Source: Chloroflexota bacterium (GTDB taxonomy: Bacteria > Chloroflexota > Chloroflexia > QHBQ01 > JADMIH01). Taken from it: 49,353 bases of DNA. The stretch spans positions 1 to 49,353 of the forward strand of contig JADMIH010000012.1 in NCBI GenBank assembly GCA_015478675.1, given 5' to 3'. The translations under genes and the position numbers were made by a program. Shown piece after piece: positions 8,041 to 16,858 of the stretch (within the stretch, counting starts at the first letter, position 1; each line of letters opens with the position of its first letter). The notes beneath the pieces were generated by a model that saw nothing but the letters and a program-made list of their open reading frames with translations, was not told the origin of the DNA and searched no databases.

Positions 8041-10389
8041 CTATGCCTGATTGTGGTAGAGGTCGTTTGAGCCATCTACTTTGGGGGTGGGCGACGGCTG
8101 CGGGATCAGTGTGGGCAGCTCAACCGTTGGCGGTAGAGTTTCCGGCGGTGTAGGTGTGTACTCAGGAGACGAGGTTGGGGTAATCTCCGGGGTGAGGATG
8201 TCCACCGGCACCGTGACTTCAGGGGTTGCCTGAGTGTTGGTGGGCACATAGGCGGTAGCCGGAACATCTGCTGGCATAGCGGTCGCCGGGATGTTCGTGG
8301 GGGTAGTGGTGGCGGGGAGGCTCGTCGGTGTGCCTGTGGGGGGTGTGATTGTGGGTACAGGTGTATTCGTGGGGGTGTGTGTTGGCGGCGGGTAGGTACC
8401 TATCACTTCCAGGCCGCGCCGAGCCGTGACGCGCTTCCAGGGATATACAACACCATTGCCGTTGTTAGAGCCGTATCCGGGAATAAAGCGGTTGCCATAG
8501 GGGTCGTTGACTATCAAGTTGCCATCGGTGGTATAGCCGATCACCACCAGGATATGCCCCTGTGACGTAAGCTGGTTGCCCAGGATTACAGGGTGCCCTC
8601 TCTTTAGTGCGCCTACTACGCCGTCCCATGTGGCCCCTACGTAATTGCTGCTGAGGCCGTGCCACTGTAGCACAGAGACCATGGTTTGCCAGTCTGCCAG
8701 ACCGTTGGGGCTGATGGTGCCGTAAAGCCCCGCGAGCATGTTGCCTCGTGGGTCGGGGGCCGACGCGCTGTAGGTGCGGCCATTGTTTGTGTAAGAGTTG
8801 GTGACATATGGCGCATAGTCTGAGCCTGATATCGCCTTTACGGATTGGGGAGGGTCGGGTGCAGCGCCGGGGCTGGCTGAGGCTGTAACTTGCTGCGCTA
8901 AGTACTCACCCCATGGCTCAATTTTGCCATAGTAAGCGAGGGTCATAGCCACGGAAGTAGGGCCACAGGCCCAGTTGCCATCGCCCGCCTGCGCTATATC
9001 GTTCACCTGTTGGATATATGGCACAGGGAGGCGGACCGCTGCGGCTCCGGCCTTCGGAGTTATTCCTACGCTTCGGCTACTTACAACGTTACCCGATGAG
9101 TAGTCGAGCGTCGTTATGCGGGAAACAGGGTTATCGGCAAGGAGCATCAGCGAGCCGTTAGTGGAGGCCGAAATACTGTTCAGCCCCAGGAGCGAAGTAT
9201 CTACGGCGTGGCGATTGCCATTCACATCAACATCCCAGGCGGCTCCGCTACGTGTGCCCCCCATGACCAGGTTTTCGCCGTCGGGCGCCCATACGAGACG
9301 TGTGAAGTCTTCCGCATCGCGGCGCACCAGCACGGGCATAGTGCCTGCCGGGTCTGAAATAACCAGGCCCATACCATTTGGCCGCGTCAGGGTGCCTGCT
9401 GTGGATACGAGCGACACTTTGGGCTGCGCTGTGGTTTGTGTGGTGGTAAGGGAAGTGGTGCCGGAGACGGCGGTCGCGGCGGTCACGGCTGGCGCTGCGC
9501 CGGGCGCGGCGGCGGCAAGAGCGAAGTTGCCTTCAGCCAGGCAAGCTACCTTGGCCGGAGCATTGGGCGGCGACCATACAGCGAACTTTGAGTAGCGCAA
9601 GCCGGGGGTGCTGCGCATCAAAACGGTTCCTTCCCCACCTGATATAGGGAGGTATACAAGGTGCTCTAATGCCCCGCCCGGTGCGTCCTCGCGGCGGCTG
9701 ACGTAAACGCCGCGGCCGTCACCCGCGAAAGCCAGCAGGCGGTCAGAGCCGAGTGAGCCGGAGAGCCTGGCGGCCTGGTATCCAACGGAGAATAGATAGA
9801 TCGTGCCATAGCCATCGTCTACATTGGCGGGGTCGAGGGCAGGGGCGTAGCGCACGTAAGCCAGGGTATTGCCCGCAGGCGACCAGGCGTAGCTCCCTAT
9901 GCTTTCAGCGGCGCTTTTCGAGCTTGCGATGAGAGAGTACTTACCGCTATCTACATTCACAGCGTAGATGCTTGAGCCGCCAAGCCGGTCGCCGGTGACG
10001 CGAAAGGCCGCGTTGCTCCCATCAGCCGAGAGGCGCGATGAGACATCGCCGAAGAATACACTGTCCACTTTGATGCGTGCCGCGCGCCGATCTTTGTTCA
10101 CTCCGTCGGCCACCATGATGTCATAAGTAGTAGAGGAGCTGATTGCGGCGTAGCTGTAAGGGCGCACAGGCGTCGAGCTTGCGGCTGCCACATCGTAGAG
10201 AGGCGCGGCAAAGGCAGCAGGAGAGAAGCCTGGCGCGAGGGAAGCCAGGGAAGGCATGAGCATGGCGCAGAGCGTCACTAGGAGCGAGGCAGGTCTGCGC
10301 AGGCGCGACCTGCGGGGTGCTGTGCGTAAGCGACCTGGGGTGAAGATTGTCTGCACTGGACCTCGCAATTCCCATAAATGGGAGGGCAA
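8041..10389 (-). CDS. Secreted C39-like cysteine peptidase with beta-propeller and Thr/Pro tail
   Basis: This is a three-part exoprotein of 782 residues. A signal sequence (about 30-62, ending AAFAA-P) precedes a TolB/WD40-like propeller region (about 65-440; repeated blades such as SYAWSPAGNTLAYVRY and RLVWAPDGENLVMGG). The C39-like papain-fold domain (about 450-660) has Cys475 in NWACGPTSVAM, His612 in QGHILVVIGY and Asp629 in VNDPYG. A Thr/Pro-rich tail of about 120 residues ends the protein. C39-like domains of this kind occur in many secreted proteins whose substrates are unknown. The TTG start at 10389 has no ribosome site; GTG at codon 12 is an alternative. Confidence 0.82.
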   Translation of the reverse strand: MPSHLWELRGPVQTIFTPGRLRTAPRRSRLRRPASLLVTLCAMLMPSLASLAPGFSPAAFAAPLYDVAAASSTPVRPYSYAAISSSTTYDIMVADGVNKDRRAARIKVDSVFFGDVSSRLSADGSNAAFRVTGDRLGGSSIYAVNVDSGKYSLIASSKSAAESIGSYAWSPAGNTLAYVRYAPALDPANVDDGYGTIYLFSVGYQAARLSGSLGSDRLLAFAGDGRGVYVSRREDAPGGALEHLVYLPISGGEGTVLMRSTPGLRYSKFAVWSPPNAPAKVACLAEGNFALAAAAPGAAPAVTAATAVSGTTSLTTTQTTAQPKVSLVSTAGTLTRPNGMGLVISDPAGTMPVLVRRDAEDFTRLVWAPDGENLVMGGTRSGAAWDVDVNGNRHAVDTSLLGLNSISASTNGSLMLLADNPVSRITTLDYSSGNVVSSRSVGITPKAGAAAVRLPVPYIQQVNDIAQAGDGNWACGPTSVAMTLAYYGKIEPWGEYLAQQVTASASPGAAPDPPQSVKAISGSDYAPYVTNSYTNNGRTYSASAPDPRGNMLAGLYGTISPNGLADWQTMVSVLQWHGLSSNYVGATWDGVVGALKRGHPVILGNQLTSQGHILVVIGYTTDGNLIVNDPYGNRFIPGYGSNNGNGVVYPWKRVTARRGLEVIGTYPPPTHTPTNTPVPTITPPTGTPTSLPATTTPTNIPATAMPADVPATAYVPTNTQATPEVTVPVDILTPEITPTSSPEYTPTPPETLPPTVELPTLIPQPSPTPKVDGSNDLYHNQA

Positions 10390-10661
10390 AAGTGGGACCT
10401 GGGCAGCCGCATAAACTACTCTCTAGATGTTACCAGATGCCGTAAAGCCACGTCAAGAGACAAAGGTACCGTTTATGAAAGGAATATTGCGAAACGTAAA
10501 AGGTGTGGATTATGGATAATTGATCTTTATCCCTTCACCCTCCATACCGCGTGGCATGCAATAAACAGCGCCCTCTGTCCTTTCGCGTCACGCATCACGT
10601 TCCACACGTTGTGCAGGGTTGTTGACCTCTGCATGCCTTATACGTTATAATAGCCGCAAGC
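10390..10661. other. Divergent intergenic region
   Basis: This 272-bp gap separates the C39 peptidase gene (minus) from the nitroreductase-like gene (plus). A small hairpin, GGATAA-ttgatct-TTATCC, lies near 10513-10531, and a strong promoter for the plus-strand gene is at its right end. A stretch around 10507 (GGATTATGGAT...CTTTA) resembles the loop of the long inverted repeat at 19325-19361. No gene is seen. Confidence 0.5.
10622..10651 (+). promoter_or_regulatory. Sigma-70-type promoter for the small oxidoreductase gene
   Basis: TTGACC (10622-10627) and a perfect TATAAT (10646-10651) are 18 bp apart. Transcription should start near 10658, only a few bases before the TTG start codon at 10662, so the mRNA would be nearly leaderless. 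Confidence 0.75.
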
Positions 10662-11024
10662 TTGAACGACACCCAACTACCGGCATCTGAGCAATTCTGC
10701 TACCTGACAACGCAGGGGCGCAACTCAGGCAGGCCGCACACTATCGAAATCTGGTTTGCCACCCCCACTGAAGGCCGCAGCTTATATATGCTATCGGGTG
10801 GGGGCGCTAACTCTGACTGGGTGAAGAACCTTCTGAACAACCCCGAAGTCAGTGTGCGGATTGGCGGCCGGACGTGCGTCGGCCGGGGACGCGTAGTGCA
10901 GGACCCTGACGAGGGGCGTTTAGCTCGCAAGCTGATAGTAGCTAAATACTATGGGCGAGAAGAAGTAGCAACAGAGGGTTGGGAGGCAACGTCACTCCCC
11001 GTGGCGATAGACCTCAATCTATAG
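10662..11024 (+). CDS. Nitroreductase/deazaflavin-dependent (Ddn-like) oxidoreductase
   Basis: This 120-residue single-domain protein has a split beta-barrel. Y-L-T-T-x-G-R-x-S-G-x-P-H-x-I-E-I-W-F near the N-terminus and S-D-W-V-K-N-L-L-N-N-P-E-V-S-V-R-I-G in the middle are typical of the Ddn family (nitroreductase/quinone reductase, often F420-dependent). It probably moves a hydride between a reduced flavin-type cofactor and a small molecule; the substrate is unknown. The start is TTG at 10662. There is no ribosome site, but a consensus -10 ends 10 nt before it. tRNA-Leu begins 4 bp after the stop codon and may be cotranscribed. Confidence 0.8.
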   Translation: MNDTQLPASEQFCYLTTQGRNSGRPHTIEIWFATPTEGRSLYMLSGGGANSDWVKNLLNNPEVSVRIGGRTCVGRGRVVQDPDEGRLARKLIVAKYYGREEVATEGWEATSLPVAIDLNL

Positions 11025-11028
11025 AAAC

Positions 11029-11114
11029 GCCGAAGTGGCGGAACGGCAGACGCGCCCGCCTCAAAAGCGGGTGAGGGTAGCCTCATGTGGGTTCGAATCC
11101 CACCTTCGGCACCA
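11029..11114 (+). tRNA. tRNA-Leu (anticodon CAA)
   Basis: A complete class II tRNA. The acceptor arm GCCGAAG pairs with CTTCGGC. The anticodon stem CCCGC/GCGGG encloses the loop CTCAAAA with anticodon CAA. There is a long variable arm with stem GAGG/CCTC, a T arm GTGGG-TTCGAAT-CCCAC, and an encoded CCA end (11112-11114). It reads UUG leucine codons. It starts 4 bp after the oxidoreductase stop codon. Confidence 0.97.
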
Positions 11115-11442
11115 GCTGGCAGGATGTTCCGATTCCAGGCACAAAGAGAAGGCGTAACAGCCTTCTCTTCTCTTTTTGGTCACGGTTTGGTCATGCCAGG
11201 TCCAGGATGTACCCCTACCCGCAGTGAGCGTCTTCAGGCGATCTACCGCCGCACCAACTCGTCTCTGTGCACGCTTCTAGTGCTAGATGCTGATGCTGCT
11301 GATGGCGCTAACCGAACTCTATTTTTAATGCCGTCGGGTGCTCCATTGCCTGATTTACAATGCTAGCTTGCTAGCTTGCAACTCGCCCACACCAAGGCAG
11401 GATTCGGTGGTCTCGGCAAGTGTGTAGTGGCCCCGTTTCCTG
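11115..11442. other. Intergenic region after tRNA-Leu
   Basis: This 328-bp gap holds the terminator of the tRNA transcript near its left end. A short direct repeat, GCTAGCTT-GCTAGCTT, lies near 11364, before the convergent lamin-tail gene ends. Reading frames here run through the tRNA or lack ribosome sites. I see no gene. Confidence 0.55.
11145..11177 (+). terminator. Rho-independent terminator after tRNA-Leu
   Basis: The perfect 9-bp stem AGAGAAGGC/GCCTTCTCT has a 6-nt loop and is followed by TCTCTTTTT. It ends the oxidoreductase/tRNA transcription unit. Confidence 0.85.
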
Positions 11443-13188
11443 CTACGGTGTGCGCGTAGGCGTTCGTGTGGGTGTGGCCGGGGTGCCTGTGACCGTGACC
11501 GTAACTGTACCTGTGGTGCCGGCTTGCGGCGTGCTTGTTACGGTGGCTGTGCCTGCCAGGAGGGTGGCTGCGCCTGTGGGGTTGGGGTTCGGCACGCCGC
11601 CTGTTGGGGTAACTGTTGGTGTGCCTGCGCCGGGGGTGCCTTTAGGCTGAACTACTGTAGGCGTAGCAGTGCCTTTCAGCCCAGGCGTGCCTGACGTTGG
11701 GGTGCTTGCTGATGGCGGTTGCGTTGGCTGTATGCCAACGTCACTTGCGGGGAAAAAGTTGCTTATCTGCCTGCCGTAATTGTCGTATAACACCGCCAGG
11801 TCGTATGGTTGTCCATCCCACATGACGGTAGTTCTGCCCATGTAAAGGTCTGTGGCGCTGTTACTGCCCAGCCCCGCATGCACGTTTATGCTGGTTCCTG
11901 GTTGCATGATGACGCCGGGGAAATAGAAGCGATCCACGTAGCCCCACTTAGGGCTATCAATCCACCAGCCGTTGAGCGATTGCGGGCTTTTATCGGCGTT
12001 GGTGATGGTGACGTAGTTGCCGTTCAGGTCAGTTAGCGTCTTCCTGTAGGCTATTGCATCTATGGTGATGTTTGGTTTTGGAGGCAGCTGCTGCGCTGTA
12101 GGGGTAGCAGGGCCAGGTACAGGCCCTGGTGCGCCTGCGCTCAAGTAGCGCCAGTCATAGTAGTGCTGGCCTATATTCCCCATCTGCACTTTGTAGGGCG
12201 AAGGCAGGTGAGGCACATAGGTAAGCACTCGCCGCTCGTACGCCTGGATGAGCACATCTGTGTAACTGCCGCTAACTTTGACATACGCCCAGTACGGCTC
12301 GGATATCGGGTAACCTGTCACCGAAAACCAGGGATAGAAGAGCGGCCCTCTCACGGGCTTTCCGTCCTGGATAATATCTGTTTGCTGGTTGAGGTAGTCC
12401 CAAAAAACGTCGGGTATATTATGCCCTGTGACATCTATGAACTGAGCGATACGCACCCCATAGTCCGAGTGATCTGAAGGCCAGGGTTGTGTTATACCCT
12501 GCCTGTCTATAGCGGTACGCACCGTCTGGCCCACTTGCGAGGTCTTGCGCCGCTCGTTGGGCGCGCCGGGGATGTTGGAAACACCGTTGAAAGATTGGTA
12601 GGTAGGTGCGCTTGGGTCGTCGACATCGGAGGCGAGATTAATCTGCGCAGGACCTTTGTTCTCATACGTGCTAATGCCCGTCTGCATCTGGCCCGATATA
12701 AGCTCTACCGCCAGCAGGCCATTAGTGACGAAGAATGGGTCTTTAGGGTTGCCGTTAGGGTTGTTGATTTCCATACGACCTTTGTCGAAGTACTGCACGA
12801 GATGGGAGTTGCCGGGCAAACCGGCGAAAGGCTCGGATATGCTCTTGCCGGGGAGAGGACCCCACACCCAGGGTCGCTTCAGCGTCAGCGAGGCGACCAG
12901 GCCATCTGTGCGCTGCCATGTGGTCTGAAAGGCAGGATGGGCAAACTGCATCTGTGAGGCCGCTGACGGCGACCGGAAGATGGCTATACCAGCGTAGGCA
13001 CAAGACAAGAGAGTGACAGCCACGAAGGAGAGCCATATACGTCTCCAGGCTGAACGTGAATAGGCAGAATTTTGGCGCTCAGGGCCCGATGCTATAAAGG
13101 AAGGCTTCAGGTGGACCGGCATGAAAACAACGCTCCGTGCAGGGGTAACTTGGTCAGACGCGCCCGAATATACAGGGTATACTAGCAT
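11443..13188 (-). CDS. Membrane-anchored/secreted protein with Chloroflexota modules and lamin-tail domain
   Basis: This 581-residue protein has one hydrophobic segment (about 50-70, IWLSFVAVTLLSCAYAGIAIF), an anchor or signal. Two divergent copies of the module seen in the 4924-6132 gene follow (about 110-190 and 228-355; G-Y-P-I-S-E-P-Y-W, Y-E-R-R-V-L-T-Y-V and PYKVQMGNIGQHYYDWRY in the second). Next comes a lamin-tail-like beta-sandwich (about 376-485; GNYVTITNADKSPQSLNGWWI and a FYFPGVIMQPGTSINVHAG stretch) and a Thr/Pro/Gly-rich tail of about 90 residues. It is likely an envelope-associated scaffold or binding protein. The start is uncertain: the ATG at 13122 (residue 23) has GGAG 10 nt upstream, whereas 13188 has only a weak site. 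Confidence 0.78.
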   Translation of the reverse strand: MLVYPVYSGASDQVTPARSVVFMPVHLKPSFIASGPERQNSAYSRSAWRRIWLSFVAVTLLSCAYAGIAIFRSPSAASQMQFAHPAFQTTWQRTDGLVASLTLKRPWVWGPLPGKSISEPFAGLPGNSHLVQYFDKGRMEINNPNGNPKDPFFVTNGLLAVELISGQMQTGISTYENKGPAQINLASDVDDPSAPTYQSFNGVSNIPGAPNERRKTSQVGQTVRTAIDRQGITQPWPSDHSDYGVRIAQFIDVTGHNIPDVFWDYLNQQTDIIQDGKPVRGPLFYPWFSVTGYPISEPYWAYVKVSGSYTDVLIQAYERRVLTYVPHLPSPYKVQMGNIGQHYYDWRYLSAGAPGPVPGPATPTAQQLPPKPNITIDAIAYRKTLTDLNGNYVTITNADKSPQSLNGWWIDSPKWGYVDRFYFPGVIMQPGTSINVHAGLGSNSATDLYMGRTTVMWDGQPYDLAVLYDNYGRQISNFFPASDVGIQPTQPPSASTPTSGTPGLKGTATPTVVQPKGTPGAGTPTVTPTGGVPNPNPTGAATLLAGTATVTSTPQAGTTGTVTVTVTGTPATPTRTPTRTP

Positions 13189-13594
13189 AATGGGCGCGCA
13201 CCCTGCAAGGCGGGGTCGCGAAGTAAGCCTTCAGAGTTGGGGTAGAGCAATCTTCAAGGAGTAACTGTGGAGGCGTACCCTTACGCACCCTCACCTACCC
13301 TCACCCCCAAACCCCCTCTCCCTTCATGGGAGAGGGGGCTTTAATCACCCTTGTAACCCCGTCAGGGGTGTCCCCTGTGCACTCAGCAGGAGTAAAGCCC
13401 TCTCTCCCCTTGTGGGAGAGGGGCATGGGGTGAGGGAAGGGACGCCCCTGCGCCCCAACTCTGAACGCTTACGAAGCGGCGACTATCGGCATGCCGATTG
13501 CTCTTTGGATTGAAAGGCGCTGAGCTAGTTTCTAGCATACCCTTGTGATTTGCATTATCATAGGGAGTGACTCAATCGTAAGGCTAGAATAAGG
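13189..13594. other. Intergenic region with repeat element and palindromes
   Basis: This 406-bp gap separates the divergent lamin-tail and hydrolase genes. Most of it is the 250-bp repeat at 13223-13472. To its right, ATCGGCATGCCGAT (13485-13498) is a perfect 14-bp palindrome, and GCTAG-ttt-CTAGC lies at 13524-13536. Both could be operators for the hydrolase gene. TAGAAT at 13585-13590 is a possible -10 box. Confidence 0.55.
13223..13472. mobile_element. MITE-like element, GTAA-type ends (copy 2, 250 bp)
   Basis: The terminal inverted repeats are GTAAGCCTTCAGAGTTGGGG (left) and, read inward from the right, GTAAGCGTTCAGAGTTGGGG: 19 of 20 identical. Inside is a perfect 11-bp hairpin CCCCCTCTCCC/GGGAGAGGGGG (13312-13338). 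A 29-bp block (13367-13395) recurs in inverted orientation at 20672-20700 with one mismatch. No coding capacity. The flanking octamers GTCGCGAA and GAAGCGGC do not match, so no target duplication survives. Confidence 0.8.
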
Positions 13595-14608
13595 GTGATA
13601 CCTTTGGATGCAGCAATCGAGGATGATAAGGAGGTTGGCGGAAGCGGGCAGATGAAGAGCGCGAACAGGAACGGGCTAGGCACGTTGTTGCGTGGCGGCG
13701 CTCTTGCGGGGGTTGGCCTGGGCGGGCTGCTCCTCGGCGGTTTGCCTTTGTGGGCGGCACGCCGCCTCATCTACCCGATAGCCCCTGAGCCGCTACCGCA
13801 GAATATGAACGGTAACCTGCAGATCGAAGCCACCGCCCTGCCGGAGCGCGTAGAGTTCGCGTCGCGTGATGGCATGCCGCTCGGCGGGTGGTTTGTGCCC
13901 GGTCCACCCTCCCAACCCGCTCCGTGGCCCTGTATATTGCTCGTTTACGGCTACGGCGGCTGTAAAGAGCAGATGGCCGGTTATGCCCAGATGCTTCACC
14001 AGGCTGGGTTCGCCACTTTCCTCTTTGATATGCATGGCAGCGGCACTCGCAAGGGCGATCCGGTCAGCTTCGGCTACGCAGAGCGGTGGGACCTCATGGA
14101 CGCGGTCAAATATGTCACCTCGCGCCCCGACGTAGACAAAGAGCGCATCGGCGTGCTCGGCGTTTCGATGGGCGCAGCCACAGCGCTGCTGGCTACCGCC
14201 GACGACCCCAGCATCAAAGCGGTTGTCTCCGACTCCTCTTTTGCCGATCTGGTAGAGATGGTAAAGCCCGGCCTGAAAGCCTTCCTCGGCTTGCCTTCTT
14301 TCCCTTTTGCTCCTCTGATCGTTCGCTATGCTGAGGCTATGCTGGGGATGAAGACAAGCGAGGTGAAGCCGGAGGAGGCCGCTTCGCGCCTGGGTGAGCG
14401 TCCCCTCATGGTAATTCATGGCCTGGACGACGATCTTATCCATGTTGCGTCGGCCCATCGTATTTATAATGCAGCCCGCGGCCCTAAAGAGATGTGGCTG
14501 GTGCCCAACTGCACCCACGCGCAGGCCCCGGTAGTGGCGACGGAAGAATACCAACGGCGCGTGAACGCCTTCTTCACGCGCTGGCTGGGGGCGGAACGTG
14601 AAAGGTGA
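13595..14608 (+). CDS. Membrane-anchored alpha/beta hydrolase (S9/dienelactone-hydrolase-like)
   Basis: Numbered from the GTG at 13595 (337 residues): an N-terminal hydrophobic anchor or signal (about 34-55), then an alpha/beta-hydrolase domain (about 85-335). The oxyanion region is VYGYGG (118-122), nucleophile Ser191 sits in GVSMG, the acid is in GLDDD (Asp278-280), and His308 is in NCTHAQ. It resembles prolyl-oligopeptidase/BAAT-like hydrolases; the ester, thioester or peptide substrate is unknown. Three starts are possible: GTG 13595, TTG 13604 (AAGGGTGA just upstream), and ATG 13652, which gives the most compact signal sequence. It lies 62 bp before the carboxyltransferase gene. Confidence 0.85.
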   Translation: MIPLDAAIEDDKEVGGSGQMKSANRNGLGTLLRGGALAGVGLGGLLLGGLPLWAARRLIYPIAPEPLPQNMNGNLQIEATALPERVEFASRDGMPLGGWFVPGPPSQPAPWPCILLVYGYGGCKEQMAGYAQMLHQAGFATFLFDMHGSGTRKGDPVSFGYAERWDLMDAVKYVTSRPDVDKERIGVLGVSMGAATALLATADDPSIKAVVSDSSFADLVEMVKPGLKAFLGLPSFPFAPLIVRYAEAMLGMKTSEVKPEEAASRLGERPLMVIHGLDDDLIHVASAHRIYNAARGPKEMWLVPNCTHAQAPVVATEEYQRRVNAFFTRWLGAERER

Positions 14609-14670
14609 AATGGGTGCTATAATTACTGTTGCTAACCTCGAAACTACCCCTTTAGGAGGGAATGCGGCTT

Positions 14671-16347
14671 ATGCCCCTAAACCCTGATTCTATGCGGCCT
14701 GATGAGCTTTCTTCGGAAGTTGAGCTTGCGGAGGAGGCGATGGGCGATATAGCTCCTGCCGGTGAAGCGCTGTCCAACGGCGCTCTTTCGAGCCCGCCTG
14801 GGGTATCACATCGCATGGCGCGCTTGCGTGCGCTCCGTGCGAAGGCGCTGCTGGGAGGAGGCGAGAGGCGTATACAGCAGCAGCATGCTAAAGGTAAGCT
14901 GACCGCTCGTGAGCGCGTTGATCTTCTTCTCGATGAAGGCTCCTTCGAGGAGATAGACATGTTCGTCACCCACCGCATCACCGATTTCGGTATGGGCGAC
15001 CAGCAGGTGCTTGGTGATGGAGTGGTTACGGGCTGGGGGCGGATAGATGGCAGGCTCGTCTATGTCTTTTCGCAGGACTTTACAGTCTTTGGCGGCTCGC
15101 TGTCAGAGGCACACGCCGAGAAGATAGTCAAGGTGATGGATATGGCGATGAAAAATGGCGCGCCTGTGATTGGGCTGAACGACTCGGGTGGGGCGCGTAT
15201 TCAAGAGGGTGTGTTGAGCCTGGGGGGGTATGCTGATGTCTTCTTGAAGAATGTGCTGGCATCAGGCGTGGTGCCGCAGATATCAGCGATCATGGGGCCG
15301 TGCGCGGGCGGGGCGGTTTACTCACCGGCTATGACCGACTTCATACTCATGGTGAAGGATACCTCCTACATGTTTGTCACCGGCCCCAACGTGGTCAAGA
15401 CGGTAACGCATGAGGACGTAACTTTCGAGACGCTGGGCGGCGCGATGGTGCACAATAGCACTTCGGGCGTGGCTCACTTCGCGCTGGAGAGCGAAGAAGA
15501 ATGCTTGATCTCCATCCGCAGGCTGATGGGCTATATACCATCGAACAACCTCGATGACCCTCCGTTTGTCAGGTCGGACGACCCTTCTGGCCGCATGGAC
15601 GACGACCTCAACACAATCGTGCCCGACCTGCCGACCAGGGGCTACGATATGAAGAGCGTTATCAAGAAGATCGTAGATAACGGCGACTTCATGGAGGTGC
15701 AGGAGCACTTCGCCAACAACATTGTGGTGGGCTTTGCCCGCCTGGGTGGGCAGTCGGTGGGCATTGTGGCCCAGCAACCGCTGGTGCTGGCGGGGGTGCT
15801 CGATATAGACTCCTCAGATAAAGCGGCTCGCTTTGTCCGCTTCTGCGATGCCTTCAACATCCCAATTGTCACCTTCGTAGATGTGCCGGGGTTCTTGCCG
15901 GGCGTGCGGCAAGAGCATGGCGGCATCATCAGGCATGGCGCGAAGCTCCTGTACGCCTATTGTGAAGCTACTGTGCCTAAAGTCACTGTTATCACCCGCA
16001 AAGCATATGGCGGGGCTTATGATGTTATGAACTCCAAGCATGTGCGCGGCGACATAAACTACGCCTGGCCTACCGCCGAGATTGCCGTGATGGGAGTGGA
16101 TGCCGCGGTGAACGTCATCTTCAAGGAGCAGATTGAGGGCAGCAGTGACCCTGAAGCCACGCGCAAGCAGCTTGTGGCTGACTACCAGGAGAAGTTTACA
16201 GACCCATATGCGGCGGCTGCTCGCGGCTTTATTGACGATGTTATAGAGCCTCGGCAGACACGCCCCAAGCTAATCAGCGCGTTACAAATGCTCAGGAACA
16301 AGCGCGATACCAACCCACCCAAGAAGCACGGCAACATACCGCTGTAG
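14671..16347 (+). CDS. Acyl-CoA carboxylase carboxyltransferase (propionyl-CoA type beta subunit)
   Basis: This 558-residue protein, homologous to PccB/MmdA, transfers CO2 from carboxybiotin to an acyl-CoA. Two crotonase-like halves carry the oxyanion motifs [10 protein letters not shown] (about 171-180) and [11 protein letters not shown] (about 210-220), and [10 protein letters not shown] with PTAEIAVMG in the second half. Asp in GGAYD matches the residue linked to propionyl- rather than acetyl-CoA preference in actinobacterial PccB. An acidic, Ser/Pro-containing extension of about 45 residues precedes the usual start. ATG 14671 is 11 nt after AGGAGG; the ATG at 14662 is only 2 nt from it. 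No biotin carboxylase gene is adjacent. Confidence 0.92.
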   Translation: MPLNPDSMRPDELSSEVELAEEAMGDIAPAGEALSNGALSSPPGVSHRMARLRALRAKALLGGGERRIQQQHAKGKLTARERVDLLLDEGSFEEIDMFVTHRITDFGMGDQQVLGDGVVTGWGRIDGRLVYVFSQDFTVFGGSLSEAHAEKIVKVMDMAMKNGAPVIGLNDSGGARIQEGVLSLGGYADVFLKNVLASGVVPQISAIMGPCAGGAVYSPAMTDFILMVKDTSYMFVTGPNVVKTVTHEDVTFETLGGAMVHNSTSGVAHFALESEEECLISIRRLMGYIPSNNLDDPPFVRSDDPSGRMDDDLNTIVPDLPTRGYDMKSVIKKIVDNGDFMEVQEHFANNIVVGFARLGGQSVGIVAQQPLVLAGVLDIDSSDKAARFVRFCDAFNIPIVTFVDVPGFLPGVRQEHGGIIRHGAKLLYAYCEATVPKVTVITRKAYGGAYDVMNSKHVRGDINYAWPTAEIAVMGVDAAVNVIFKEQIEGSSDPEATRKQLVADYQEKFTDPYAAAARGFIDDVIEPRQTRPKLISALQMLRNKRDTNPPKKHGNIPL

Positions 16348-16363
16348 GGCTTGCATGTGCGTG

Positions 16364-16369
16364 TATAAT
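16364..16369 (+). promoter_or_regulatory. Probable -10 box for the single-domain response regulator gene
   Basis: A perfect TATAAT lies 17 bp after the carboxyltransferase stop codon and about 115 bp before the regulator start. No good -35 is visible. Imperfect inverted arms (GCATGTGC and GCACGTGC) flank it, so it may be regulated. Confidence 0.5.
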
Positions 16370-16483
16370 AGATGCACGTGCTGTGCCAGACCATAGCAGA
16401 GAGCAGCGCGTCGAGTATGGCATAGTTTTTGCCTGATAGCTTGCACGTTGTGAAGCTGCTTATCTTAGAAAAGAGAGGCCATA

Positions 16484-16840
16484 ATGCCTAGAGTGCTAGT
16501 AGTTGATGACGATCCTGATCTTGTTGCGATCTGCTCATTGGTGCTTGAGCACGAAGGGTATAAGATAGATATTGCTCGGAATGGCTATGAGGCCTACAAT
16601 CGCCTGGAACGGGATGGCGTGGACGTGGTATTGCTCGACGTGATGATGCCTGTGCTGGATGGCATCACAGTTTGTAAGATGGTCAAGCGCGACCCACGCT
16701 TCAAGAAAGTGCCTATCATAGTGATGTCGGCCTCTGAGAGGATGCAGAAAGAGGCGGATGACTGCTGCGCTGATGCGGTTATCAGCAAGCCCTTCGACAT
16801 AGACCACCTGGTGAGCACAGTCCAGCGCTTCACCAACTGA
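16484..16840 (+). CDS. Single-domain response regulator (receiver only)
   Basis: This 118-residue protein is a receiver domain alone: acidic pocket DDD at 8-10, phosphoacceptor Asp52 in VLLDVMMP, Ser in IVMSAS, and Lys in ISKPF. It has no output domain, so it acts by protein contact, as CheY or DivK do. AGAGAGG lies about 6 nt before the ATG. No kinase is adjacent; the nearest is 12 kb away and has its own regulator. The next gene converges on it with an 18-bp gap. Confidence 0.93.
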   Translation: MPRVLVVDDDPDLVAICSLVLEHEGYKIDIARNGYEAYNRLERDGVDVVLLDVMMPVLDGITVCKMVKRDPRFKKVPIIVMSASERMQKEADDCCADAVISKPFDIDHLVSTVQRFTN

Positions 16841-16858
16841 GGTTGAAGGCAGCAGGTT

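Noticed and set aside
11085..11366. Open frame of 93 codons after the small oxidoreductase
   Set aside because: It starts inside tRNA-Leu and crosses the terminator.
13215..13480. Target duplication around copy 2
   Set aside because: The octamers GTCGCGAA and GAAGCGGC match at only 4 of 8 positions, so no duplication is claimed.
13793..14554. Long minus-strand frame (253 codons) opposite the alpha/beta hydrolase
   Set aside because: The plus-strand frame has a complete catalytic triad; the antisense frame reflects codon bias in a GC-rich gene.
14662..14670. Upstream ATG as start of the carboxyltransferase
   Set aside because: Only 2 nt separate it from AGGAGG; the ATG at 14671 has usable spacing.
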